Source: Pseudomonadota bacterium
Lineage (GTDB): Bacteria; Pseudomonadota; Gammaproteobacteria; Xanthomonadales; Xanthomonadaceae
Direction: 5' to 3'
Assembly (NCBI GenBank): GCA_963205495.1
Contig: CAUJIN010000005.1
Coordinates: forward strand, 33,741-97,740
Length of the DNA: 64,000 nucleotides
Part shown: positions 25,321-37,600 of the stretch, in pieces
Layout of the letters: the number at the start of each line of letters is the position of its first letter
How positions within the stretch are numbered: position 1 is the first letter of the stretch
Notes under the pieces: model-generated
Told to the model about the DNA's origin: nothing
The model's database searches: none
What the model saw: the letters and a program-made list of their open reading frames with translations, nothing else
Translations under genes and position numbers: made by a program

Positions 25321-28300
25321 GACTGCGCTGCGCCTGCGCGCAGCAGTTCGAGCTGCCGCGCCAGGCGCTTGGACGAGACCGGAACGGCGGTGCCGAGTTC
25401 CTGGGCGAATAGCGAGACGCGCAGCTCTTCCAGCTCCCAGCGCAGCGTCTGCCAGCGCGGATCGGCGAAGGCCGGTGTGGTGCGCGCGGCGGCGATGGCC
25501 TGGGCGAAGGGCGTCAGTTCCAGCATCCGCGCCTGGTCTTTTGCCGGATCGCGCAGGGCGCGCTCGACGCGCAGCAGCATGGCGTCGAGATAGCGCGGGA
25601 AGTGTGCCAGCGCCTCGGGCGGGGTTTCGCGCAGGAAGCCGGGATGCACGAGGCCGTCGAGCTGGGCGCGCAGGTCGTCGAGGTTGCCGCGGGCCCAGCC
25701 CATGAGCGGCGATTCGAGTTTGGGGCGCAGTTCGGCCACGCGCCGCAAGACCGATTCGGCCAGATCCAGGCGGCGCACGGCTTCGCCGAAGAGGCGCTTG
25801 CCGGCGTCGGCGGCGTGGCGTTCGAAAGCGGCGCGGTCGCGGATCGCGCCGATGCCGTTGCCTTCCACCGCGCGAAGCGCCGCAGTGATGAGGTCATCGC
25901 GCAGGCGCTCCTGGGTTTCGATCGCGGCGTACAGCAGCCCGGTCTTGGGCGAGACGGGGAGCTGCTTGCGCGCCTGCTTCGCGCGGTCGGCAAGGGCGAG
26001 ATGCAGCAGGCGGCGCACGCCGTCCGAATGCGCCGCATCGGCCTCGTCGCGGCGCGCGAACACGCGCAGCGCGACGGAATTGCCCTCGTCCACCAGCGCG
26101 GGAAAGGCGGGAAGGCCGGCCTCACCGGTGACTTCCACCGGCACCGGCGTTTCGGGAAACGCGGTCAGTCCGCGGTCCGCCAGCTCGCGCCCGGCGCGCG
26201 CGGCGAAACTTTCGCGCGCACGGTCGCCGAAGCGCCGGCGCAGCTCCTCCAGATCGCGCGATGCGGCCAGCAGGGTTTCCTTGCCTTCCAGCAGCCGGAT
26301 GCGCAGGCGCAGATGCGCTTCCAGCGCGGATTCATCGAAATCGGTCGCAGCAATCGGCGCGCCGGTGATTCTGGCGAGGAAGCGCGCCAATTCACCGCGC
26401 AGACTGTCGGCAGAAGGCGTGGGCCAGGCCTGCGCGAAGGCGCGGGCAAAATCCGGCGCGGGCACGAAGCTGCGGCGCTGCGCCTTGGGCAGGCCGCGGA
26501 TCAGCGCGGTGGACTTTTCCTCGATGAGGCCGGGCACCAGCCACTCCAGCCGCGCCGGATCGAGCGCGTTGAGCAGATGCAGCGGCACGTCCAGCGTCAC
26601 ACCGTCGTCCTCGGCGCCGGGCGAGAAATGGTAGTGCAGCGCCAGCCTCGCATCGCCCAGCGGGAAATACCTGGGGAAACGCTCTGCGTCGCTGCCCTCA
26701 CCCGGCAGGAGTTCGGCCAGCGGCCACTCCAGGCGCGCGCGCTCCTCGCCGGACAGCCGGCGGTACCAGGCATCCAATCCGGCGGCACTGTTCAAATCGG
26801 CGGGAAGGCGGTCGAGGTACCAGCGCGCCTGCCAGTCCTCGTCGGCCACAAGACCCGCGCGGCGCAGCTTGGCCTCCTCCTCGCGCGCCTTCTCGAGCGT
26901 GGCGAGGTTGCGCTCGACGAAGCCGGCGCGCGTATCGATCTCGCCGGGCACCAGGGCCTGGCGCACGAAGATGTCGCGCGCCTCCTGCGGATACAGGCCG
27001 CCGTAGTGGATCGGCCGCTTGGGCGCGAGCACCAGGCCGAACAGGCCGATCTGCTCGTAGCCGACGACGCGGCCCTGCGAGCGCGCCCAGTGCGGATCGA
27101 AGTGGCGGCGCGAGAGCAAGTGGGAGAGCTCGGCGATCACCCAGTCGGGCTCGATCCGCGCGCAGATCAGGGCCCAGACCTTCTGGGTGTCGAGCAGGCT
27201 CGCGCACAGCAGCCAGCGCGGCGGCTGGCGCGCCAGTGCGGAGCCGGGAAACACCTGGAAACGCCGCCCGCGCGGGCCTTCGAAAATGCCCTTCTCGTTC
27301 TTCTGGCCGATATGGGTGGGCAGGCCGGCGATCAGGGCGCGGTGCAGGAGCGCGTAAGTGGGGGCGTCAGGGTTGGCTAGGGAAGACGATTCGGACGGAG
27401 CCGGCACCCCGGACTTTTCACGGCGTCGCGCGCCCTCGGAGCGTGGCGAAGCGCCGCCGCGCGCGGCGCGCGCAGAGCCCGCCTCACTCCGACCCTCTCC
27501 CCCACGGGTTCTTGGGGGAGAGGGAGAGGACTGCGGCCCGGCCTGTGTATCCAGCGACCAGCCCAGCTCTTCGCACAGCACCAGCAGCTGGCGATGCAGC
27601 TCGCGCCACTCGCGCATGCGCAGGAAGCCGAGGAAGTGCTTCTCACACCAGTCACGCAGCTTCGACTGGCTCAGGTCCTCGTGCGCCTGCCGGTAGGCCT
27701 CCCAGAGCTTGAGGATGCCGACGAACTCCGAATGCGGGTCGGCGAACTGCGCGTGCGCCTGGTCGGCGGCCTGGCGCTGGTCGGCCGGGCGCTCGCGCGG
27801 ATCCTGGATGCCGAGGAAGGCGGCGATGGCTAGCATCGGGCGCAGCACGCCGTGGCCGCGCGCGGCGATCAGCATGCGCGCCAGCGCCACGTCCACCGGC
27901 CAGCGCGCCATGGTGCGGCCGATGTCGGTGAGCCGGCGCTCGCGGTCGACCGCGCCCAGCTCCTGGAGCTGCTGCCAGCCGTCGGCAACGGCGCGCGGAT
28001 CGGGGGCCTCCAGAAACGGGAATTCCTCGACCTTGCCCAGCCCGAGCGAGAGCATCCGCAGGATCACCCCGGCCAGCGAGGCGCGCAGGATTTCCGGATC
28101 GGTGTAGCGCGGCCGCGAGTCGAAATCCTCCTGTGAATAGAGCCGGAAGCACACGCCCGAAGCCACGCGCCCGCAGCGGCCGGCGCGCTGGTTGGCGCTG
28201 GCCTGACTGATCGGTTCGACGTGCAGGCGCTCGAGCTTGCCGCGCGGGCTGTAGCGCTTCACCCGCGCCAGCCCCGGGTCGATCACGTAGCGGATGCGCG

Positions 28301-29447
28301 GCACGGTGAGCGAGGTCTCGGCGACGTTGGTCGCCAGCACGATGCGCCGCCTGGGTCCTGGCGAAAAGATGCGGTCCTGGTCGCGCGCGGAAAGGCGCGC
28401 GTAGAGCGGCAGCACCTCGGTTTCGCGGAATTTGCGCCGCTCCAGCGCCTGGTGCGCGTCGCGGATCTCGCGCTCGCCCGGCAGGAACACGAGGATGTCG
28501 CCCAGCGGGTCTTCGCGCGTGGCTTCGTCGGCCGCGCGCACGAGGGCGTCGAGCACGGTCAATTCCTGCGATGCCTCCTGCGCCTTCGCCGGCGCGCGCG
28601 TCTTTCCTTTTCCTCGCGCAGGCGGCGAGGGTTCGGAAGAACGCTCCGGGCGATCCGGCGGCTCCAGCGGCCGATAGCGCATCTCCACCGGATGGCTGCG
28701 GCCTTCGATCGCCACCACCGGCGCGTCGTCGAAGTGGCGCGCGAAGCGTTCGGTGTCGATGGTGGCCGAGGTGACGATCAGCTTCAGGTCGCGGCGCTTC
28801 TTCAGCAGGGTCTTGAGATACCCCAGCAGGAAGTCGATGTTGAGGCTGCGCTCGTGCGCCTCGTCCACGATGATCGTGTCGTAGGCCGAAAGGTACCTGT
28901 CGGACTGGATTTCCGCCAGCAGGATGCCGTCGGTCATGAACTTGATGCAGCCGGATTCCGAGGTGCGCTCGGTGAAACGCACCTGGTAGCCCACCGCGCT
29001 GCCCAGCTCCACCTGAAGCTCCTGCGCGACGCGGCTGGCCACCGCGCGCGCGGCGATGCGGCGCGGCTGGGTGCAGCCGATCAGGCCGGCCGCGCCGCGA
29101 CCTGCGGCCAGGCACATCTTGGGCAACTGCGTGGTCTTGCCCGAGCCGGTTTCGCCGGCCACCACGAGGACCTGGTGGGCGCGGATCAGCGCGATGATGC
29201 GTTCGGCTTCGCGCGCGACCGGCAGGGTTTCATCGAAGCTCGGCTCGGGCAGCGCGGCGCGTCGCGCCTCGCAGGCGGCCACCGACTGCGCCAGCGCCGT
29301 CTCGAAGGCCTCGCGCGCCGCCGCGTTCTTCGGCTCGCGCCGCAGCCGCGCGCGCAGGCCGATCAGGCGCCCGCGGTCGCGGCTGAGCGCGCGGGAAAGC
29401 GCGTCTTCCGCGCCCTCGGGCTTGATCTGTCCGTGCATTGACCTCAT
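25317..29447 (-). CDS. hrpA: ATP-dependent RNA helicase HrpA
   Basis: 1376 residues, slightly longer than E. coli HrpA (1300). DEAH-box helicase: Walker A GETGSGKTT at about 98-106, DEAH in IIVDEAHERS, SAT motif, QRAGRCGR motif VI, then HA2, OB-fold and the long HrpA-specific C-terminal region. It rescues stalled or collided ribosomes in E. coli. Two low-complexity inserts interrupt conserved parts: about residues 258-290 (ERSSEPSPPARGKG) and about 633-695 (SPSPPRTRGGEGRSE). The second is encoded by an intergenic-type palindromic repeat. The reading frame stays open through both. A start at 29438 is also possible. Confidence 0.93.
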   Translation of the reverse strand: MRSMHGQIKPEGAEDALSRALSRDRGRLIGLRARLRREPKNAAAREAFETALAQSVAACEARRAALPEPSFDETLPVAREAERIIALIRAHQVLVVAGETGSGKTTQLPKMCLAAGRGAAGLIGCTQPRRIAARAVASRVAQELQVELGSAVGYQVRFTERTSESGCIKFMTDGILLAEIQSDRYLSAYDTIIVDEAHERSLNIDFLLGYLKTLLKKRRDLKLIVTSATIDTERFARHFDDAPVVAIEGRSHPVEMRYRPLEPPDRPERSSEPSPPARGKGKTRAPAKAQEASQELTVLDALVRAADEATREDPLGDILVFLPGEREIRDAHQALERRKFRETEVLPLYARLSARDQDRIFSPGPRRRIVLATNVAETSLTVPRIRYVIDPGLARVKRYSPRGKLERLHVEPISQASANQRAGRCGRVASGVCFRLYSQEDFDSRPRYTDPEILRASLAGVILRMLSLGLGKVEEFPFLEAPDPRAVADGWQQLQELGAVDRERRLTDIGRTMARWPVDVALARMLIAARGHGVLRPMLAIAAFLGIQDPRERPADQRQAADQAHAQFADPHSEFVGILKLWEAYRQAHEDLSQSKLRDWCEKHFLGFLRMREWRELHRQLLVLCEELGWSLDTQAGPQSSPSPPRTRGGEGRSEAGSARAARGGASPRSEGARRREKSGVPAPSESSSLANPDAPTYALLHRALIAGLPTHIGQKNEKGIFEGPRGRRFQVFPGSALARQPPRWLLCASLLDTQKVWALICARIEPDWVIAELSHLLSRRHFDPHWARSQGRVVGYEQIGLFGLVLAPKRPIHYGGLYPQEARDIFVRQALVPGEIDTRAGFVERNLATLEKAREEEAKLRRAGLVADEDWQARWYLDRLPADLNSAAGLDAWYRRLSGEERARLEWPLAELLPGEGSDAERFPRYFPLGDARLALHYHFSPGAEDDGVTLDVPLHLLNALDPARLEWLVPGLIEEKSTALIRGLPKAQRRSFVPAPDFARAFAQAWPTPSADSLRGELARFLARITGAPIAATDFDESALEAHLRLRIRLLEGKETLLAASRDLEELRRRFGDRARESFAARAGRELADRGLTAFPETPVPVEVTGEAGLPAFPALVDEGNSVALRVFARRDEADAAHSDGVRRLLHLALADRAKQARKQLPVSPKTGLLYAAIETQERLRDDLITAALRAVEGNGIGAIRDRAAFERHAADAGKRLFGEAVRRLDLAESVLRRVAELRPKLESPLMGWARGNLDDLRAQLDGLVHPGFLRETPPEALAHFPRYLDAMLLRVERALRDPAKDQARMLELTPFAQAIAAARTTPAFADPRWQTLRWELEELRVSLFAQELGTAVPVSSKRLARQLELLRAGAAQS
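27493..27524. repeat. REP-like palindrome inside the hrpA coding region
   Basis: Perfect 12-bp arms CCCTCTCCCCCA (27493-27504) and TGGGGGAGAGGG (27513-27524) with an eight-base loop. Palindromes of this kind are normally intergenic in related genomes. Here it encodes the PSPPRTRGGEG part of the HrpA insert. Confidence 0.8.
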
Positions 29448-29534
29448 CTATCGAATCCAGCAGTCCTTTCAACTTCCCGCGCCGCAGGAAGCGGCGTAGG
29501 GTAGCGCCATCGTCCATCCACCAAGGAGTTCGAG

Positions 29535-30014
29535 ATGAAAATCGATATCGGGATCAAGTCCACGGACCGCAAGGCCATCGCCGACGGGCTCTCGCATTTC
29601 CTCGCCGACGCCTACACGCTCTACCTCAAGACCCACGCCTTCCACTGGAACGTGACCGGGCCGATGTTCAACTCCCTTCACGTCATGTTCGAAGGCCAGT
29701 ACACCGAGCAGTGGGCGGCGCTGGACGAAATCGCCGAGCGCATCCGCGCGATCGGCTTTCCGGCTCCCGGTTCTTACGCCGAGTTCGTGAAGCTTTCCTC
29801 GATCCCCGAGGAACCCGGCCGCGAAGGCGAAGTGCCCGACTGGAAGGAGATGGTCAAGCAGCTGGTCGCCGGCAACGAGGCGGTCTGCCGCACCGCGCGC
29901 AAGGTGCTGGCCACCGCGTCCAAGGCCGGCGACGAGCCGACCGTGGACCTCATGACCGGGCGCCTGCAGGCGCACGAGAAGACCGCCTGGATGCTGCGTT
30001 CGCTGCTCGAATGA
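29535..30014 (+). CDS. dps: Dps family DNA-protecting ferritin-like protein
   Basis: 159 residues, a normal Dps length. The inter-subunit ferroxidase ligands are visible: His in THAFHWNVTG (about 35-42), then FEGQY and the DEIAERIRAIG helix. Dps assembles as a 12-mer that stores iron, uses peroxide and protects DNA in stress. AAGGAG lies six bases before the ATG. Divergent from hrpA and followed by a strong terminator, so transcribed alone. Confidence 0.94.
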   Translation: MKIDIGIKSTDRKAIADGLSHFLADAYTLYLKTHAFHWNVTGPMFNSLHVMFEGQYTEQWAALDEIAERIRAIGFPAPGSYAEFVKLSSIPEEPGREGEVPDWKEMVKQLVAGNEAVCRTARKVLATASKAGDEPTVDLMTGRLQAHEKTAWMLRSLLE

Positions 30015-30038
30015 CCCCCTCGGAAGGCGGGAAGAAAG

Positions 30039-30067
30039 GGCCGGGAATTGCATTCCCGGCCTTTTTT
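30039..30067 (+). terminator. intrinsic terminator after dps
   Basis: Nine-base stem GGCCGGGAA/TTCCCGGCC with a five-base loop, followed by six T. Confidence 0.93.
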
Positions 30068-30124
30068 GTGCTTACACTCGAATTGTTGCGGTGCAATATC
30101 GCCAGAATCCGGGGAGCCCTTGCC

Positions 30125-31468
30125 ATGTCCGACTGCACGCTGTCGTCCTTTCTCGAATCGGTTGCGCGCCGCGACCCGAATCAGCCCGAGTTCCAGCAGG
30201 CGGTGCGCGAGGTGATGGAAAGCCTCTGGCCGTTCCTGGAGCAGAATCCGGAATACCGCCGGCACGGATTGCTGGAGCGACTGGTCGAACCCGAACGCAT
30301 CGTGCAGTTCCGCGTCGCCTGGCTCGACGACAGCGGCCGGACCCGCGTCAATCGCGCCTGGCGGGTGCAGCACAGCGCCGCCATCGGACCCTACAAGGGC
30401 GGCATGCGCTTCCACCCTTCGGTGAACCTCTCGATCCTCAAGTTCCTGGCCTTCGAGCAGACCTTCAAGAACGCCCTGACCACGCTGCCGATGGGCGGCG
30501 GCAAGGGCGGTTCGGACTTCGACCCCAAGGGCAAGAGCGAGGCCGAGGTGATGCGCTTCTGTCAGTCGCTGATGTTCGAGCTGTACCGCCACATCGGCGC
30601 GGACACCGACGTGCCGGCCGGCGATATCGGCGTGGGCGCACGCGAAGTGGGCTACATGGCCGGCATGATGAAGAAGCTCTCCAACCGCGCCGACTGCGTG
30701 TTCACCGGCAAGGGTCTGGCCTACGGCGGCAGCCTGATGCGGCCGGAGGCCACGGGCTTTGGCCTGGTCTATTTCGTCGAGCAGATGCTGCACTACGCGC
30801 GGCGCGAGACGCACGGCGCGCGGGTGCTGATCTCCGGCTCCGGCAACGTCGCCCAGTTCGCCGCGGTCAAGGCAATGGAGCGCGGCGGGCGGGTACTCAC
30901 GCTGTCGGACTCGGGCGGCACGCTGTACGCGCCGCAGGCTTTCGACGAGGCCTCGCTGGCCGAGGTTTTCGCTCTCAAGAACGAGCGTCGCGGGCGGCTG
31001 GCGGAACTGGCGGACGATGCGCGCTTCCAATACCTCGATGGCCGCAGCCCCTGGCACATTCCCGCCGAAATCGCCCTGCCCTGCGCCACCCAGAACGAGC
31101 TGGACGGCGAGGACGCCCGCAGCCTGGTGCGCAACGGCGCGGTGTGCGTGGCCGAAGGCGCCAACATGCCCAGCACGCTGGAGGCGGTCGAGGTGTTCCA
31201 GCAGGCCGGCATCCTGTACGCGCCGGGCAAGGCGTCCAACGCCGGCGGCGTGGCCACCTCGGGACTGGAAATGAGCCAGAACGCGCTGCGCCTGTCCTGG
31301 ACGCACGCCGAGGTCGACGCCCGGCTGCACGCGATCATGATGGAAATCCACGCCCTGTGCGTGCGCCACGGCACCCGCGCGGACCGCAGCGTGAACTACG
31401 TGCAGGGCGCCAACATCGCCGGCTTCGTGAAGGTGGCCGACGCGATGCTGGCGCAGGGCGTGTGCTGA
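30125..31468 (+). CDS. gdhA: NADP-type glutamate dehydrogenase
   Basis: 447 residues, matching the hexameric 50-kDa GDH class that aminates 2-oxoglutarate with ammonium. Substrate-binding and catalytic motifs: GPYKGGMRFHPSVN (about 87-100), the catalytic-lysine region LPMGGGKGGSDFDPKGKS, DTDVPAGDIGVG, and the nucleotide-binding ISGSGNVAQFAA. GGAG about nine bases upstream supports the ATG. A weak promoter (CTTACA, 17 bp, CAATAT at 30071-30099) can be drawn between the dps terminator and the gene. Confidence 0.96.
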   Translation: MSDCTLSSFLESVARRDPNQPEFQQAVREVMESLWPFLEQNPEYRRHGLLERLVEPERIVQFRVAWLDDSGRTRVNRAWRVQHSAAIGPYKGGMRFHPSVNLSILKFLAFEQTFKNALTTLPMGGGKGGSDFDPKGKSEAEVMRFCQSLMFELYRHIGADTDVPAGDIGVGAREVGYMAGMMKKLSNRADCVFTGKGLAYGGSLMRPEATGFGLVYFVEQMLHYARRETHGARVLISGSGNVAQFAAVKAMERGGRVLTLSDSGGTLYAPQAFDEASLAEVFALKNERRGRLAELADDARFQYLDGRSPWHIPAEIALPCATQNELDGEDARSLVRNGAVCVAEGANMPSTLEAVEVFQQAGILYAPGKASNAGGVATSGLEMSQNALRLSWTHAEVDARLHAIMMEIHALCVRHGTRADRSVNYVQGANIAGFVKVADAMLAQGVC

Positions 31469-31498
31469 TCGCCACGACGCATCGGCTATCCTGAGCCG

Positions 31499-33313
<1,815 letters not shown>

Positions 33314-34509
33314 GGCAGGGCATCGAATCCTGTCCGGCAGTGGCAGCCCGCCGCGCGCTCGCTGGTTTCCACGCGGTTGCGGCCGCCTTGCTTGGCGCAG
33401 TAGAGCGCGGCATCCGCGCTGCGCAACAGCTCGCCGAAGCCGGCACCGCAGCCGTCCAGCCAGGTCACTCCGATGGAAACCGTGATGGGCACCTGCTGGC
33501 CTTCCAGGAAAAAAACGTGCGCGGCCACGCGCTGGCGCAATCGTTCCATGCGCGCGAGCGCCTCTTCGCGCCCGAGGTTCACCAGCACGAACACGAACTC
33601 CTCGCCGCCCTGGCGCACGATGAGGTCGCCTTCCTGCGCGCTCTGGCGCAGGAGGGCCGCAATCTCGACCAGCGCCTCGTCGCCGGCGGCGTGGCCGTAG
33701 CGATCGTTGATGCCCTTGAAGTAGTCCAGGTCGATCAGCGCCAGCGCCAGCGGAAGGTCTCCCGTCCGCGCCGCGGAGAGGCGACGCTCTCCCTCCACTG
33801 CCAGAGTGCGCCGGTTCGGCAGACCGGTGAGGTAGTCGACCGAGGCCGCCTGTTCCCAGTACCCGCGAATGCGGTCCGAGCACATCATGAGGAAGACCGT
33901 GGTGCCGATGATGGGAAGGATCGAAAGCACCAGCGGGCTGAACGCGTTGAGCATCCGGCTGGACTCGAACACCGAGACACCCGGATCGGAGGTCACCAGG
34001 AACCAGGCGACGCGCCCCGCGGCGAACAGGATGACCAGGGTGAAGACACCGATCATGACCTTCTGGCTGACCGCGCGTCCTCCGCGCTGGCGCAGGAGGA
34101 CGAGCAGCCCGTCGATCAGGGCCACCAGCCAGAACACCGTTGAAACCGTGATGCGCCCCACCATGCTGGGCTGTGCATACACGAACCACGCCACTCCAAG
34201 CAGGGTGGCAGCGGCCGGAAGGAGCATGTGGCGGGCGTCGGGCAGCCCGTAGAACTGCCGCAGCGCGCGACCGTAGACCGTCACGCCCAGCGTCATCAGG
34301 GTGTTTCCCGGAATCCGGATCCAGTCCTGCTCCTTGTAGAGCTCCTGCACGATGAAGAGGATCACCGCGCAGGCCACCAGCAGGGTTCCGAGGCGCCAGC
34401 TGTCGGCGCTGGATCGCAGGGTCCGCGGCAGTTCGCCATGCAGCATCCCGAGCACGCCGCCGTTGAGCAGCATCATCAGGATGGAGAAGACGAAGGCGGT
34501 CAGCGGATC

Positions 34510-34524
34510 GATGGCGCGGCTCCC
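34510..34524 (-). promoter_or_regulatory. Shine-Dalgarno and possible AUC start of the diguanylate cyclase
   Basis: GGGAG (34524-34520) is followed by seven bases and ATC (34512-34510), in frame with the cyclase. The ATG at 34476 has only pyrimidine-rich sequence before it. Confidence 0.45.
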
Positions 34525-34649
34525 GGGTCGCGGCCCCGTCCCGCAGCGGCCGCCTTGCGGCGGATTCTAGAGGGATTCCGGCTCCGCTCGAAGTCCATGC
34601 CGGCGGCGGGCGACAAACGGCATGGCGCGATGAAAGACCACGCCGAACT

Positions 34650-37600
34650 TCAGCGCGGCGCGGCGGGCTCTGCCTCCCGCTCCAGCGTGCGGATTTGCGG
34701 TTCGCTCCACGATCCGGTGACGCGATAGACGGTTCGGGTCATGTCCTTGAGCGGCTGGCGCAGCACCGCCTGCGCCACCGCGCCCACCGCCGCGCCTGCA
34801 GGACCGGCGGCGATCGCACCCAGGGCAGGGAGCACGCTGCCGGCCTTGGGCAAAACTTCCATGGTCTGGTCGTAATCGCGCGCCTTCAGCCCGGTGCGTC
34901 CGCGCAGGCGGATTTCCGCGGAAGGCGCATTGATCCGGAAATCCTCGGTGATGGCGTTGCCGTCCTCGATGCGGAAGCTGCCGGATATCTGGTTGAAGGC
35001 GAAACCGGATTTGAAGAAATCGCTGAAATCCAGGCTCAGGCGACGCGGGATTTCGGTGAGGCTGAGCAGACCGAACAGACGACCCGCGCCCGGTTCGACC
35101 TCCAGCACGCGCCCCTGCCCGACGCCGATCTCCAGCTGGCCGTCGGCGCCGGCCCAGTCGAAGGAACCCGGCGCGCCCGGCCAGGCCAGCGTCAGGCGGC
35201 CATGCGCGCCGCCGCTTTCGATCAGGCGCGAGAATCCCAGCGCCTCGAGCATCGAACCTGCGTCGCGTGAGGAAAAATCCAGCGCCAGCGCGGTCGATTC
35301 GCGTCCGTCCGCCACCTGCCAGTCGCCCTTGGCCTTGAGGTCCAGCGCCGCCGAGTGGGCATCGAAGCGCTCGACGTGCAGGCCGTTGGCGACCGGCCAG
35401 GTTTCCAGCCACACGCTGCCCAGCCGCGCTCCCGCAAACCAGGTGTCGGCCGATTCCAGGTGGATCGGGGGAATCAGGCTCGGCGCGGCGGAAGGCCCTG
35501 GCGCTGGCGGTGCGGCATCCGCCGCGCCCAGTTCCGGCCAGTGCAGGCGGTCGAGGCGCGCGGTGATTCCCTTCTGGGAAAGATGCTCGGTCGGCACTAC
35601 CAGCTCGCCCGCCAGCGCCTCGCCGTCGAAGCGAAAGGCAAAGCGATCGGCGCTGCGCTCCATGCCCAGGCGCGATTCTCGAAAAGGGCGGCCGAGCAGG
35701 TTCAGTTCGCCGATGAACAGGTCCGCCGAGGCCAGATGCAAGGCCTCTTCGCCGCCTGCCATCCCGGCCACCACGCCGCCCCAGGCCGCCACGTCGAGCA
35801 CCGGAATCTGCCCCGCGACGTGCAGCCCGCGCGGCGGCGGAGGCGATTCCAGCACGTCGCCGAAATGCGCCACGCCGGTGAAACCGTCGGACTCGGAGCG
35901 CCCGCGCAGGCGCAGCAATCCCCCAAGGCGAAGGTCGATGCCCACGTCCGGATCGCGCAGCGCCAGCTTCAGGTCCAGCGGCATGCGGTCGACTGCATCC
36001 TTGCGCAGCGGCGCGGGCAGCGTGATCGCCACGCCCGCGAGGTCCGAACGCACCCGCAGCAGCGGCGGCAGGCCCACGCCGGCCTCGGGCGCGGGCACGG
36101 TGAGCTGGAGGTTCCAGTCGGATTCGCCTGCCAGCCAAGGCATCAGCCAGCGGCTGCGCGCGTTGCTTCCGACCACCTGCGCGGCCGAAAAATGCCCGCG
36201 CAGGCTGGCCTCGGCCAGGTGCGAGGGCTGCGAGGTGTAGTCGCCCGCTGCGATGCTGAAGGCGCCCAGGGTTCCGCCGAAGCCGACGCTCAATTCGTCG
36301 GCGGAAAAACCGCGGTCGGAAAACCGCACACGTCCGCTTGCGCCCTTCAGGTCGAGCCCCCAGGCGGCATTGGACAAATCCATGCGCGCCACGTCGACCT
36401 GGCCTTCGACCTTCGGCTCGCCCAGATGTTTTTCCAGAGGAATCGTGAGCGCCAGCGCAACTTCGCCGCGTCCGCCCAGGGAGACCTCGTCCATGAGCGC
36501 GCCGTGCCTTTCGTGCAGCGGACTTCTGCGCAGCACGTCCAGCAGCGCAGGGCCGCTGCCGCTGCCGCGCACGTCCAGCGCCAGCACCGCATCGCCGAAG
36601 CTCGCGATACCCCCGCGCGCGCCGGCCACGCGCGCGTCTCCGACTTCACCGGAAAGTTCCACTTCCATTGCCACATTGATGAAGCGCGCGGTGCCGTTCA
36701 CCCGGCGCCCGGGCAGCCAGCCGGAGTGGAAGGCCACCTCGGCATCCTCCAGCTCGGCCAAGGCCTCGAATCGCCCTTCGCCGTGGCGGAACGGCCAGTC
36801 ACGCACGTTGCCGCGCACCAGCGCTGCACCGTGCGCCACGCGTCCGCCCACCAGCGCCGCATCCAGCCAGCGCACCGCCGCCGCCGGCATCACGTTCACC
36901 GGCCAGAATCGTTTGGCCACGACCACCGGGCTGTTCCCCACGTCTGCACGCAGGTCCAGCAGCACGCCGCCGGTATCCGGCAACTGTGCGCCGCCGGCCA
37001 GCAGGATGCCGTAGTCGTCCTCGCGCAACCGCAGCCCGGGCGTGTCGATGCGCCAGCCGTCGCCCGGATCGAAGGCCAGGATCTCGCCGGAAACCTGCGG
37101 CTGGAACGGCGCTCGCAGCACGCCCGGCGCTTCGATCTTCCAGACACCCGGCACCACGGTCAGGCGCACAGCGCGCGCGTCGGCATCCAGCTCGCCCCCC
37201 AGCCCGCGCAGGGAAGGAACGCGCCCCGAAGGTTCCCAGCCCAGATCGCGCACGCCGGCCTCCAGCCGATAGCGATCCGCGCCGAACCAGGCCAGGCGCA
37301 GCCCGTTGATCGTGCCCTGTGGACGCGCCTCGCCCAGCCAGTGTCGCAGCGGTTCCGGCAGGCTTGCCGCCAGCCGCGCCAGCGCCAGGGGCGGACCCAG
37401 CGCCAGCGCATCGGCCTGGATCCGCAGCAGCCCAGTGGCATCGCGCCGTGCGTGGCCCTGCCGGACCACGTCGATCCGCTCGCCTCCCTCCTCGGCCACC
37501 TGCCAGACCGGGACATCCAGGCGCCAGCTCCCGCCGGGATCGCGCTGCCCCCGCATCCGCGCATTCATCGAGGCAAAACCCGCCGACTGTTCGACGATGC

